Below are positions 13,636 through 21,433 of a DNA stretch of 23,244 nt, piece by piece; the stretch's first letter is position 1, and each line of letters begins with the position of its first letter. The notes beneath the pieces were generated by a model. It was not told the DNA's origin and did not search any database. It saw nothing but the letters and a program-made list of their open reading frames with translations. The position numbers were made by a program, and so were the translations under genes. The stretch is from a virus: positions 1-23,244 of IMG/VR virus record IMGVR_UViG_3300042475_000123; one strand, 5' to 3'.

Positions 13636-14418
13636 ATGTCGGACGAAAACCAAGTCCCTGAAGTTGTAGCGGCAGAGGCCGTGTCGGAACCCGAGGCTAC
13701 GGCAGCCCCGGAAACCGTAGATGCTACCCCCGAGGTAGCGGAGCCGGAGAAGACTGAACCAAAACTCTTTACACAAGATGATTTGGATAAAGTCATTGAT
13801 AAAAGACTAAGGAAAGCGCGTAAGAGTTGGGAAAGAGAGCAGGTGCTAAAGGCGCAATCGACCCCGGTTGAGCCAGCCGCACTGCCTAGCAGAGACGAAG
13901 ACCCCGAGGCTTATGCCGAGGCTCTGGCCGAACGCAAAGCAGCAGAACTCCTCGCCCGACGCGAAGCAGAGCGGGAGCAGATGGCTCTCTTAGAGGCGTA
14001 TCACGAGCGTGAAGAAGCGGCGCGTGACAAGTACGATGACTTCGAGCAAGTCGCGTACAACAACTCGCTGCCGATCACAACTGTGATGGCACAGACGATT
14101 CAGGCGTCAGAATTGGGGCCAGATATAGCCTACTTTCTGGGGTCTAATCCGAAGGAAGCCGAGCGCATTTCCCGCTTACCGCAGTTCCTTCAGGCTAAGG
14201 AAATCGGGAAGATTGAGGCCAAAATGGCCGACAGTCCCGCCCCGGTTAAGAAGACTACTAGTGCGCCCCCGCCGATTAAGCCTGTCACGGCAAAAGGCAC
14301 TGGCGCTCCGGTCTACGACACGACAGACCCACGGTCCATTGCGGCCATGAGTGCGTCAGAGTGGATCGAGCGCGAGCGTCAGCGACAGATTAAACAGTGG
14401 GAAGCGCGTAACCGCTAA
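13636..14418 (+). CDS. Capsid scaffolding protein
   Basis: A 260-residue internal scaffold that guides coat assembly into a procapsid and then leaves. The N-terminus (1-42) is very acidic and rich in Pro, Val and Ala. FTQDDLDKVIDKRLRKARKS (45-64) begins a long charged helical/coiled-coil region (about 45-140). A Pro/Lys-rich linker (about 198-225) leads to a basic C-terminal helix, WIERERQRQIKQWEARNR (243-260), as expected for the coat-binding end of P22-type scaffolds. It directly precedes the coat gene, the usual order. P22 Gp8 is about 303 residues, so this is somewhat shorter. The start is fixed by a strong AAGGA site. Confidence 0.9.
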   Translation: MSDENQVPEVVAAEAVSEPEATAAPETVDATPEVAEPEKTEPKLFTQDDLDKVIDKRLRKARKSWEREQVLKAQSTPVEPAALPSRDEDPEAYAEALAERKAAELLARREAEREQMALLEAYHEREEAARDKYDDFEQVAYNNSLPITTVMAQTIQASELGPDIAYFLGSNPKEAERISRLPQFLQAKEIGKIEAKMADSPAPVKKTTSAPPPIKPVTAKGTGAPVYDTTDPRSIAAMSASEWIERERQRQIKQWEARNR

Positions 14419-14427
14419 CACCTTTTT

Positions 14428-14442
14428 GGAGACACTTTCGTG
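14428..14442 (+). promoter_or_regulatory. Ribosome binding site fixing the GTG start of the coat gene
   Basis: GGAGA (14428-14432) sits about eight bases upstream of GTG 14440 and establishes this non-ATG start for the most highly expressed structural gene. Confidence 0.65.
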
Positions 14443-15645
14443 GCTAATACACTTCTTACAATTGATATGATTACGAGAAAGGCTCTCGAAATTCTTGAGA
14501 ACAACCTTGTAATCACCCGCAACGTCAACCGCCAGTACGACGACTCATACGCTGTCGAAGGCGCCAAGATCGGCACCACGCTGCGTATCCGTCTGCCGGA
14601 CCGCGCTCTTGTGACCGACGGTGCCGCCCTGCAAGTTCAGGACGACAACGAGCAGTTCACGACCTTGACGGTTGCTTCGCAGAAGCACATCGGCGTCAAC
14701 TTCACGACCGCCGAAATGACGATGCAGTTGGACGACTTTGCCGAGCGCGTGCTGAAGCCGCGTATCAGCCAGTTGGCCGCCAGCATCGACGCTGACGTTG
14801 CCAACTCGTTCAACAACATCTACCAGTCGGTTGGTACTCCGGGCACGACTCCGGGCACCTCGCTCGTTCTGTTGCAGGCGCAGCAGAAGTTGAACGAAGC
14901 CGCTGCTGGCATGTCGCCCCGCTACGCCACCGTGAACCCGGCCGCTAACGCCGCGCTCGTGGAAGGCATGAAGGGCTTGTTTAACCCGGTGTCCACGATC
15001 AGCAAGCAGTTCAAGAGCGGCTTGATGGGCGAAGGCATCCTCGGTTACGACGAACTTGCCATGTCGCAGTCGATCAAGCAGTTCACGACTGGTAGCCGCG
15101 CTGGCGCCCACACCGTGACCACGACGATTTCGACGCAGGGCGCTTCGGAGATTGCGATCACCGGCTCTGGCACCGAGACCATCAAGAAGGGCGACGTGTT
15201 CACGATTGCCAACGTGTTTGCGGTCAACCCGCAGACCCGCGAATCGACTGGTTCGCTCCAGCAGTTCGTGGTGACGGAAGACGTGACTGCCGCTGGCGGT
15301 GCGTATGCTGCTGTGAAGATCAGCCCGGCGATCTACACCTCTGGCAACGCGCTTGCTACGGTTAACTCGTTCCCGCAGTCTGGTGCTGCTGTCACTTTCT
15401 TGGGTGGCGCTTCAAGCCAGTACCCGCAGAACCTCGTGTACCACCGCGACGCGATTGCGTTTGCCACGGCTGACCTCCTGCTCCCGCAGGGCGTTGACAT
15501 GGCTTCGCGTCAGGTCCACAACGGTGTCTCCATGCGCGTTGTTCGTCAGTACGACATCAACAACGACCGTATGCCGTGCCGTATCGACGTGCTGTATGGC
15601 TACTCGGTGATCCGTCCGCAGATGGCTGTCCGCCTCTGGGGCTAA
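14440..15645 (+). CDS. Major capsid (coat) protein, P22 Gp5 type
   Basis: A 401-residue HK97-fold coat protein of the P22 family. Typical blocks are the start MANTLLTIDMITRKALEILE, NRQYDDSYAVEGAKIGTTLR (29-48) and ASQKHIGVNFTTAEMTMQLD (78-97). Residues about 220-315 are a Thr/Gly/Val-rich stretch in the position of the P22 insertion (I) domain. The C-terminus MRVVRQYDINNDRMPCRIDV to RLWG is also characteristic. P22 coat is 430 residues. Codons end in C or G more often than in the neighbouring fibre genes, in keeping with strong expression. It follows the scaffold gene by 21 bases. Confidence 0.95.
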   Translation: MANTLLTIDMITRKALEILENNLVITRNVNRQYDDSYAVEGAKIGTTLRIRLPDRALVTDGAALQVQDDNEQFTTLTVASQKHIGVNFTTAEMTMQLDDFAERVLKPRISQLAASIDADVANSFNNIYQSVGTPGTTPGTSLVLLQAQQKLNEAAAGMSPRYATVNPAANAALVEGMKGLFNPVSTISKQFKSGLMGEGILGYDELAMSQSIKQFTTGSRAGAHTVTTTISTQGASEIAITGSGTETIKKGDVFTIANVFAVNPQTRESTGSLQQFVVTEDVTAAGGAYAAVKISPAIYTSGNALATVNSFPQSGAAVTFLGGASSQYPQNLVYHRDAIAFATADLLLPQGVDMASRQVHNGVSMRVVRQYDINNDRMPCRIDVLYGYSVIRPQMAVRLWG

Positions 15646-15670
15646 TGGTTAAATTTAAGGAGTAACTAAA

Positions 15671-16072
15671 ATGGCACTTCCTAATGGTTCTGGTGGATAT
15701 CAGGTTGGCGCGGGCGGTACTGAGCCGCTGTTTTTCCCGCAGGGCGCCCCGACCGCGCTGACGGCTGCTGCTACGGCAACGGCTGCTCAGTTGGTCAACG
15801 GCCTTTTCACCTTTAACGGTACGGCTGGCAACTTGACGCTGCCAACGGTGGCTCTCCTTGAGGCCGCCTATCCGTCAATGGCTGATAAGGTTGATTCGGC
15901 TTTCGACTTCTACGTCATCAACATTGATGCGTCGGGTTCGGATGCAATCACGGTGGCTGTCGGCACGGGCTGGACGCTGGTTGGTGCGGGTGCGGTTTCG
16001 GCGGCTTCGTCCGGCCACTTCCGCGCTCGTAAGACTGGCTCTGGCACTTGGACCGTCTACCGCGTTTCGTAA
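15671..16072 (+). CDS. Small capsid-associated protein (candidate decoration or head-fibre protein)
   Basis: A 133-residue protein with a strong AAGGAG site (15657-15662) eight bases before its ATG, directly after the coat gene. It is rich in Ala, Gly and Thr. The segment GNLTLPTVALLEAAYPS then FDFYVINIDASGSDAITVAV and GWTLVGAGAVSAASSGHFRA is the repeating beta pattern of phage capsid-surface proteins of the LPT...FDFxVIN type. No enzyme motif is present. Position and good translation signal suggest an abundant virion component; a decoration role is inference. A long hairpin follows immediately. Confidence 0.8.
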   Translation: MALPNGSGGYQVGAGGTEPLFFPQGAPTALTAAATATAAQLVNGLFTFNGTAGNLTLPTVALLEAAYPSMADKVDSAFDFYVINIDASGSDAITVAVGTGWTLVGAGAVSAASSGHFRARKTGSGTWTVYRVS

Positions 16073-16079
16073 TGGCAAC

Positions 16080-16107
16080 GCCCTCGGCGGGGCAACCCGC
16101 CGAGGGC
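16080..16107 (+). terminator. Perfect 12-bp hairpin with GCAA (GNRA) tetraloop
   Basis: Bases 16080-16091 pair perfectly with 16096-16107 and enclose the loop GCAA; ten of the twelve pairs are G-C outside two A/T-containing positions at most. It begins seven bases after the preceding stop codon. No T-run follows (the next bases are ACCACCTAAAG), so it is not a classical intrinsic terminator. It could be a processing or 3'-end protection element, or a partial terminator, that separates coat-region mRNA from downstream genes. The pairing is certain; the role is inferred. Confidence 0.6.
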
Positions 16108-16128
16108 ACCACCTAAAGGGGTATTGAT

Positions 16129-16629
16129 ATGCCTAATACACAGGCGATTGGTGTTGCTTTTGCGGATCAGGCGATTATCAACGGCTCGCTTGACTCGGCC
16201 ACGCTCGTTAATTCCAACGTGCGTAGCGGATTCAGCGCAGCGCAGCAGGGCGCAACGATTACGACAACGGGCAATAGCGACGTGTTCGTCATTGCTCCGG
16301 TGTCGGGCGTTTTGTCGGCTGCGTGGTTCTCAGGCGTTGATGCGCTGGCTGCAAGCGATACTAACTACATTACGTTTACTATCACCAACCTTGGTACGTC
16401 TGGTTCGGGCACCGCAGCGATGCTGGCGGCGACCGATGCCAACACGACTAAGACCACGGGTGGCACCGCTTTGACTGCTAATGCTCAACGCGTATTGTCG
16501 CTGAACGGCACGGCAGCAAACCTTGTAGTGGCAGCCGGTGATCGTCTCCGTATCCGCGCTGCGGCAACGGGCACGCTTGCCAACACTGTCACGTTCCCGG
16601 TCTACATGCTCAACTTCAGCGTTTCGTAA
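16129..16629 (+). CDS. Small beta-rich virion protein (second candidate decoration protein)
   Basis: A 166-residue protein with AAAGGGG (16115-16121) seven bases before ATG 16129. It is rich in Thr, Ala and Asn with few charges. Segments such as SDVFVIAPVSGVLSAAWFSG (46-65), NYITFTITNLGTSGSG and LVVAAGDRLRIRAAATG alternate as beta strands and look like a single jelly-roll domain. It resembles capsid-decoration or head-surface proteins found shortly after the coat gene in podoviruses, but I recognise no specific family. The strong separate ribosome site suggests abundance. It ends one base before the next start. Confidence 0.78.
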   Translation: MPNTQAIGVAFADQAIINGSLDSATLVNSNVRSGFSAAQQGATITTTGNSDVFVIAPVSGVLSAAWFSGVDALAASDTNYITFTITNLGTSGSGTAAMLAATDANTTKTTGGTALTANAQRVLSLNGTAANLVVAAGDRLRIRAAATGTLANTVTFPVYMLNFSVS

Positions 16630-16630
16630 T

Positions 16631-16837
16631 ATGTCCAATATCTACCTTCGCCACCCCAGACATGGGGAAAAAATTGCTATCTCTTGGCTGGAAGCGAGGG
16701 AAGATATGGAACAAGGATGGGAGGAGTTTGATCCTTCCAACCCTAATGAGTCTGAACCCTCGGCGTCGTCAGATGTGGCGGCGTCGGGGGATTCTCAGCA
16801 TAATGCGTTGAGAACGCGTCGCCGCCGTAAGGAGTAA
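16631..16837 (+). CDS. Small acidic/basic hypothetical protein before the neck genes
   Basis: A 68-residue protein; ATG 16631 directly follows the preceding stop (16627-16629). An in-frame start at 16538 would lie within the previous gene and is rejected. The first half, SNIYLRHPRHGEKIAISWLE then EDMEQGWEEFDP, matches a small domain (YLRHP-x-HG-x-K...GW-x-x-(Y/F)-x-P) that I recognise just upstream of gp4-like genes. The second half is low-complexity Ser/Glu and ends in RTRRRRKE. Function is unknown; a virion or head-completion accessory is possible by position. Confidence 0.75.
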   Translation: MSNIYLRHPRHGEKIAISWLEAREDMEQGWEEFDPSNPNESEPSASSDVAASGDSQHNALRTRRRRKE

Positions 16838-16840
16838 GTC

Positions 16841-17554
16841 ATGGCTACAACTGCTGCCGATCAAATCAACGGCGCGTTGCGGCTGATCGGGCAGTTGGCC
16901 GAGGGCGAAGTCCCTTCTGCGGCCACGTCGCAGGATGCCCTCACCGCTTTGAACCAGATGCTCGACTCGTGGAGTACCGAGCGTTTGGCGGTCTACTCGA
17001 CCCAAGATCAGGTCTATAACTGGCTGCCTAACGTCCGCACCATTACGATGGGACCGACCGGCGTGTTTGTAGCCGAGCGTCCTATCCTGATGGACGACGC
17101 CACCTATTTCCGTGATGCCTCGACCAACGTGTCGTATGGCATCAAACTAATCAATAACCAGCAGTACAACAGTATTGCAGTTAAAACGGTAACGTCCACG
17201 TATCCGCAGTTGATGTGGGTCAATATGACCTACCCGGACGTAGAGATCTATATCTATCCGGTGCCGACCAAGGTGCTGGAGTTCCACTTTGTGTCGGTGC
17301 GTCCGTTGGCTACTCCTGCCGCGCTAGACACTAACCTCGCGTTCCCGCCGGGATACTTGCGGGCTTTCCGATTTAACTTGGCTTGTGAACTTGCGGCAGA
17401 GTTCGGTGTCGAACCCTCTCCGCAGGTGCAGCGCATTGCTATGACTAGCAAGCGCGACTTGAAGCGCATCAATAACCCGGATGACCTGATGGCAATGCCT
17501 GCGGCACTGCTTGTCAACCGACCGCGCTTTAATATCTTCACGGGCAACTTCTAA
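16841..17554 (+). CDS. Head completion / tail accessory factor, P22 Gp4-like
   Basis: A 237-residue protein with an AAGGAG site (16829-16834) six bases before ATG 16841. The start ATTAADQINGALRLIGQLAE (2-21), the following LNQMLDSWSTERLAVYS (37-53), and the C-terminal FPPGYLRAFRFNLACELAAE region are characteristic of the P22 tail accessory factor family. In P22, Gp4 binds under the portal after packaging and starts to seal it. P22 Gp4 is 166 residues, so this protein is longer, as in many aquatic relatives. It precedes the gp10-like gene, matching P22 order. The stop overlaps the next start (TAATG). Confidence 0.9.
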   Translation: MATTAADQINGALRLIGQLAEGEVPSAATSQDALTALNQMLDSWSTERLAVYSTQDQVYNWLPNVRTITMGPTGVFVAERPILMDDATYFRDASTNVSYGIKLINNQQYNSIAVKTVTSTYPQLMWVNMTYPDVEIYIYPVPTKVLEFHFVSVRPLATPAALDTNLAFPPGYLRAFRFNLACELAAEFGVEPSPQVQRIAMTSKRDLKRINNPDDLMAMPAALLVNRPRFNIFTGNF

Positions 17555-19263
17555 TGAAGACGCCGATCCTCGGGTCGTCGTATGTAATCCGGTCGGTCAA
17601 TGCAGCCGACAGCCGGATGGTCAATCTTTACCCAGAAGTGATTCCCGAGGGCGGCAAGGAGCCTGCATACTTGCAACGCTGCCCCGGCTTGGCTCTACAG
17701 GCCACGATTGGCACTGGACCTATCCGTGGCTTGTGGTCGCTAGGCAATTACTTGTACGTCGTTTCTGGTAACGAGTTCTATAAGTTAGATTCTAACTATG
17801 CGCCTGCTGCGCTAAACCAGTTGTTGCTGGAAGACGACTCGCTAGTGTTGTTAGAAGATGGCAGCACTATTCTTTTAGAAGACGCTGCCTCTAGCGTTGT
17901 TGGGTTTGTCTCGGGCACAGGCCCGGTATCTATGGCCGACAACGGCACGCAAATCTTTATTGCTGCCAACCCTGACGGCTACATCTTTAACACGGCAACC
18001 GACACGTTTGCCCAGATTACTGACCCCGACTTTCCGGGTGCGGTAACGGTTGGCTACCTTGACGGTTACTTTGTATTCAACGAACCGAACTCGCAACGCG
18101 TCTGGGTCACAAGCCTATTGGACGGCTTGTCTATTGACCCCTTGGATTTTGCAAGCGCTGAGGGTTCACCAGACGGGCTAGTATCCCTGATCATTGACCA
18201 TCGAGAGGCGTGGCTGTTTGGCACGAACTCCGTGGAGGTCTGGTACAACTCCGGCGATGCCGATTTTCCGCTCACCCGTATCCAAGGCGCCTATAACGAG
18301 ATCGGCTGTATTGCGCCGTACTCGGTCGCCAAGATGGATAACTCCGTCTTCTGGCTCGGCGCAGACGCTCGGGGTCAGGGCATTGTGTATCGAGCCAATG
18401 GCTACCAAGGCGTGCGCGTATCTACCCATGCAGTTGAGTACGCCATTCAGCAATACGGCAACCTTGCCGATGCTGTGGGCTATACGTACCAACAAGACGG
18501 CCACACGTTCTACGTGTTGAACTTTACCAACGCAGATACAACATGGGTGTTTGACGCGGCGACAGGCTCGTGGCACGAGCGTGCTGGTTTCCGTAATGGC
18601 GACTTCAAGCGCCACCGTGGTAACTGCCATGCTCGTTTCAACGGTGATCCAATCATTGGCGATTACCAGAACGGTCGCCTGTATGCGTTTGATCTGGACG
18701 TGTACTCCGACGCTGGCGTTACGCAGAAGTGGCTGCGGTCTTGGCGTGCGCTGCCAACCGGCGGTAATGATCTAAAACGTACCGCTCACCACACGCTTCA
18801 GATTGACTGCGAGACAGGCGTTGGCTTGCCGGGTGTTGATGCGTTTGACCCGGCCACAGAGATTACGACTGAAACGCAAGTCATCATTAACACTGAGACT
18901 GGCGCACCGTCGCTCAACGCCAACCTTGGAACCAACGTACCACAAGATATTGAGACTCAGACCTGCAACAACATACTAGGTGTTGTGCAGGACGATGGCT
19001 TGAGCCTTGCGATTGAGACGACGCCTGTTGTTGGCGCTAACCCGCAGTTGATGCTGCGATGGTCTGACGACGGCGGTCATACGTGGAACGGCGAGCGCAC
19101 TGTGTCGATGGGTCGCACTGGTCAATACGGCACTCGCGCTATCTTTCGACGCCTTGGCATGACTTTGAAGTTGCGTGACCGCGTGTACGAGATCAGCGGC
19201 ACCGATCCGGTCAAGGTCGCCATCATGGGCGCTGAACTGCAACTGAGCGGCACTTCGTCGTGA
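17554..19263 (+). CDS. Packaged-DNA stabilization protein, P22 Gp10-like
   Basis: A 569-residue protein, longer than P22 Gp10 (about 472). It should form the tail hub below the gp4-like ring and keep packaged DNA inside. Family-typical blocks are NAADSRMVNLYPEVIPEGGK (16-35), SLIIDHREAWLFGTNSVEVW and LMLRWSDDGGHTW followed by a conserved tail to RDRVYEISGTDPVKVAIMGA. Two insertions explain the length: an eight-residue-period LLED repeat (residues 91-110) and about 65 residues (about 425-490) of Thr/Glu-rich sequence before the RWSDDGGHTW block. Start and stop both overlap neighbours (TAATG and GTGA), so translation is coupled. Confidence 0.92.
   Translation: MKTPILGSSYVIRSVNAADSRMVNLYPEVIPEGGKEPAYLQRCPGLALQATIGTGPIRGLWSLGNYLYVVSGNEFYKLDSNYAPAALNQLLLEDDSLVLLEDGSTILLEDAASSVVGFVSGTGPVSMADNGTQIFIAANPDGYIFNTATDTFAQITDPDFPGAVTVGYLDGYFVFNEPNSQRVWVTSLLDGLSIDPLDFASAEGSPDGLVSLIIDHREAWLFGTNSVEVWYNSGDADFPLTRIQGAYNEIGCIAPYSVAKMDNSVFWLGADARGQGIVYRANGYQGVRVSTHAVEYAIQQYGNLADAVGYTYQQDGHTFYVLNFTNADTTWVFDAATGSWHERAGFRNGDFKRHRGNCHARFNGDPIIGDYQNGRLYAFDLDVYSDAGVTQKWLRSWRALPTGGNDLKRTAHHTLQIDCETGVGLPGVDAFDPATEITTETQVIINTETGAPSLNANLGTNVPQDIETQTCNNILGVVQDDGLSLAIETTPVVGANPQLMLRWSDDGGHTWNGERTVSMGRTGQYGTRAIFRRLGMTLKLRDRVYEISGTDPVKVAIMGAELQLSGTSS
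17824..17883 (+). repeat. LLED repeat (period 8 residues) inside the Gp10-like protein
   Basis: LLED occurs at residues 91-94, 99-102 and 107-110, separated by DSLV- and GSTI-type spacers, giving a 24-base period at DNA level. Codons differ between copies, so it is not recent slippage. Similar LLLEDG repeats are widespread in phage structural proteins; their role is unknown to me. Confidence 0.8.
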
Positions 19264-19967
19264 CCCAGAACATCACGCAAATCCCTGCCCCGCGTGTGCC
19301 GTTTATTGACGAGCGCACCGGCCAGATTTCGCGTGAATGGTTTCGCTTTCTTAATAATCAGTTTCAGTTAACTGGTGGTGGTACTACGCAGACCACCATT
19401 GCTGACCTTGAATTAGCGCCAGCGTTGGCGGCTAACGTCGAGGACGAGTTGGCGGTAGTCAAGGGGCAACTAGACGATCTGCAAAAAGGGCCGCCTCGGT
19501 TTGAACCGGGTCTTATCAACTACGGTTCGTTTTTCTCAACGCAGACTCAAGCGGCAACGGTCATCAACACGGCCTACGCCATCACGTACAACAATGCTGA
19601 TCCGGCGTATGGCGTTTACCGTGACCCAGCCGATAGCAGCAAGATTAAAGTTACTCGACCTGCTATCTACAATGTCCAGTTTTCTATTCAGGTAGACAAG
19701 ACTTCGGGCGGTACGGGGCGACTGTATATTTGGCCTGCTATCAACGGCACTGCCGTAGCAAACTCTGCGTCACTGATTCAGATTCAAGGCAACAACGCCG
19801 AAATCTTCTCTGCCGCTAACTTTTTCTTGCCGTTGTCTAACGGCGATTACTTTCAGTTGTACTTTTCCGTGGATGCGCTGGACGTGCAGTTGCAGCAATT
19901 TGCCGCCGCTCCTCCAGTTCCGGCCATTCCTTCAATCATTTTGACTGTTATGCAGGTGTACGTATGA
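19260..19967 (+). CDS. Tail protein with C1q/TNF-like jelly-roll C-terminus (gp26 position)
   Basis: A 235-residue protein starting at GTG 19260 (GTGA overlap). Residues 8-35, including PRVPFIDERT and ISREWFRFLNNQF, form a short motif common at the N-terminus of podovirus tail-associated proteins and probably dock to the tail hub. Residues 48-76 are a helical, possibly coiled-coil linker. From about 85 to the end it reads as a beta jelly-roll (AYAITYNNADPAYGVYRDP, PAIYNVQFSIQVDKTSGG, IFSAANFFLPLSNGDYFQLY) similar to C1q/TNF-like domains that form trimers. P22 has the tail needle gp26 here; this is not clearly homologous, but could fill the same plug or tip site. Receptor binding is another possibility. 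Confidence 0.8.
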   Translation: MTQNITQIPAPRVPFIDERTGQISREWFRFLNNQFQLTGGGTTQTTIADLELAPALAANVEDELAVVKGQLDDLQKGPPRFEPGLINYGSFFSTQTQAATVINTAYAITYNNADPAYGVYRDPADSSKIKVTRPAIYNVQFSIQVDKTSGGTGRLYIWPAINGTAVANSASLIQIQGNNAEIFSAANFFLPLSNGDYFQLYFSVDALDVQLQQFAAAPPVPAIPSIILTVMQVYV

Positions 19968-20764
19968 CCGTTTACCTTTCACCCTTTGCGGGAGCCGGGG
20001 CGCAGTTCTTTACCGATGACGGCTCTGTGCTGTCGGGCGGAAAGATTTATACCTACGCTGCTGGCACCACGACCCCGCTGACGACGTATACGTCGATTCT
20101 TGGCACAACGGCTAACTCCAACCCCATCATTCTTGATAGCGGCGGACGACTGCCAGAGGACATGTGGCTGGCCGAAGGCGTTAAGTACCGCTTCGTGCTG
20201 AAAGACTCGTGCGATATTCAGATTGGCGAGTACGACGACATCGCTGGCATCAACGACATCTCTACGGAGAGCGTTGCGTGGTCCACGATTACCGGCACGC
20301 CGACGACCGTAGCCGGGTATGGCATTACCAACGCCCTGACGACGACGGCTGCGGCAGCAACCTATGCGCCGATTGCCTCGCCCACGTTCACCGGCACGCC
20401 GCTGATCCCGGACAACGACTCGGTTAGCGCGAACTATGCTGTGGGCTATCGAGAAGCCCCGCAGGTATCTAAGACGGCTAACTATCAGTTAGTGCTGGCA
20501 GATCGCGGCAAGTCCATTTTGATGAACGGCACCAGCCTAACGCTGACTATTCCGGCTAACTCGGCCGTCGCGTTCCCGGTGGGCACCGTGATTATTATCG
20601 TCAACGTCAATACCAGCGCGTTGTCGATTTCCATTACGACCGACACCCTGACTCTGGCGAACAGCACCACGACCGGCACTCGCACTTTGGCTCGTAACGG
20701 CTTGGCTACCTGCGTCAAGATTGGCAGCACGTCTTGGCTGATCAGCGGAGCGGGATTGTCCTAA
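19964..20764 (+). CDS. Tail fibre/tailspike-like protein with P22-type head-binding N-domain
   Basis: A 266-residue protein whose ATG overlaps the previous stop (ATGA). Residues 5-97 (SPFAGAGAQFFTDDGSVLSG, GGKIYTYAAGTTTPLTTYTS, NPIILDSGGRLPEDMWL) resemble the P22 tailspike head-binding domain in its GKIY...N-P-I-I-x-(D/N)-x-x-G-x...G-x-x-(Y/V)-K order. Next come the fibre motifs STITGTPTTVAGYGITNAL (107-125) and ASPTFTGTP. The final 100 residues are a small beta domain (LTLTIPANSAVAFPVGTVII). It lacks a beta-helix or other large receptor domain, so it may be an adaptor or a fibre tip. Attachment to the tail hub is inference from domain similarity. Confidence 0.82.
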   Translation: MTVYLSPFAGAGAQFFTDDGSVLSGGKIYTYAAGTTTPLTTYTSILGTTANSNPIILDSGGRLPEDMWLAEGVKYRFVLKDSCDIQIGEYDDIAGINDISTESVAWSTITGTPTTVAGYGITNALTTTAAAATYAPIASPTFTGTPLIPDNDSVSANYAVGYREAPQVSKTANYQLVLADRGKSILMNGTSLTLTIPANSAVAFPVGTVIIIVNVNTSALSISITTDTLTLANSTTTGTRTLARNGLATCVKIGSTSWLISGAGLS

Positions 20765-21426
20765 TGGGCGGCGCTACCTTAGCAGCGGCGATTGCAGGCA
20801 CGACGGGGGGAGCCGGTGCCGGTGTATTCGACTTCTCGTCTGGGTCGGGTAGCGTCACGATTCCCACGGGAGCCACGGGCGTCACCATTGAGGTGTGGGG
20901 CGCAGGCGGTGGCGGTGGCTACGGCACTGTCACCCAGATATTTGGCGAGTTCTTGTATGAACCCCAAGAGAACCCCGGTGGCGGTGGTGGCGGCGGTGCC
21001 TACGCTAAACGAGTCATTGTGTTAACCGCGCCAGATGCCCTTAAAACTATTCTGTACACTGTCGGTGCTGCCGGTAGAGGCGGCACTGTAGGCGACGCTG
21101 TGGGCGGCGCTGGCACCCAGTCTGTTGTCTACGCCGGAACCTACGCCCTAGACGAAATGATCTCTACGGGCGGCTTTGGCGGCTACGGCGGTATTGGCAT
21201 ATTTGGCAGCCAGCAAGGCGCTGGAGGCACGCAGACGGGCGGTACGGTGCCGCCGTCAGTAAATGGTAACGGAGGGGCTGCCTTTACCCAAACCGGCGCT
21301 ACGGGCATCGTAGGCGACAATAGCCTCACTGCTGGCGCTGGCGGCAACGGTGGTGACCCGGTAGAGGGCGGCGATCCGGGCTTGGTCGGCACTAACGGCC
21401 GCGTCCGAATGGTATTTACCTTTTAG
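20764..21426 (+). CDS. Glycine-rich tail-tip adhesin
   Basis: A 220-residue protein; ATG 20764 overlaps the previous stop (TAATG) and is preferred over an in-frame start at 20734 inside the upstream gene. The first part (GSVTIPTGATGVTIEVWGAG, residues 29-48) is the entry of a known glycine-rich phage domain (VPAG-x-T-x-V-x-V-x-x-WGAGGGG). Runs of glycine then recur at about 47-52, 73-82, 110-130, 150-170 and 190-215. In phages such as S16, glycine-rich adhesins fold into polyglycine helices whose loops recognise outer-membrane proteins. The same role is plausible. The interspersed non-glycine loops would be the variable receptor sites. Confidence 0.85.
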   Translation: MGGATLAAAIAGTTGGAGAGVFDFSSGSGSVTIPTGATGVTIEVWGAGGGGGYGTVTQIFGEFLYEPQENPGGGGGGGAYAKRVIVLTAPDALKTILYTVGAAGRGGTVGDAVGGAGTQSVVYAGTYALDEMISTGGFGGYGGIGIFGSQQGAGGTQTGGTVPPSVNGNGGAAFTQTGATGIVGDNSLTAGAGGNGGDPVEGGDPGLVGTNGRVRMVFTF

Positions 21427-21433
21427 GTGACAC

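Noticed and set aside
14545-15111. Minus-strand frame (188 codons) opposite the coat gene
   Set aside because: Explained by the strongly C/G-ending codons of the coat gene, which suppress stops on the opposite strand; the translation is Arg/His-rich low complexity.
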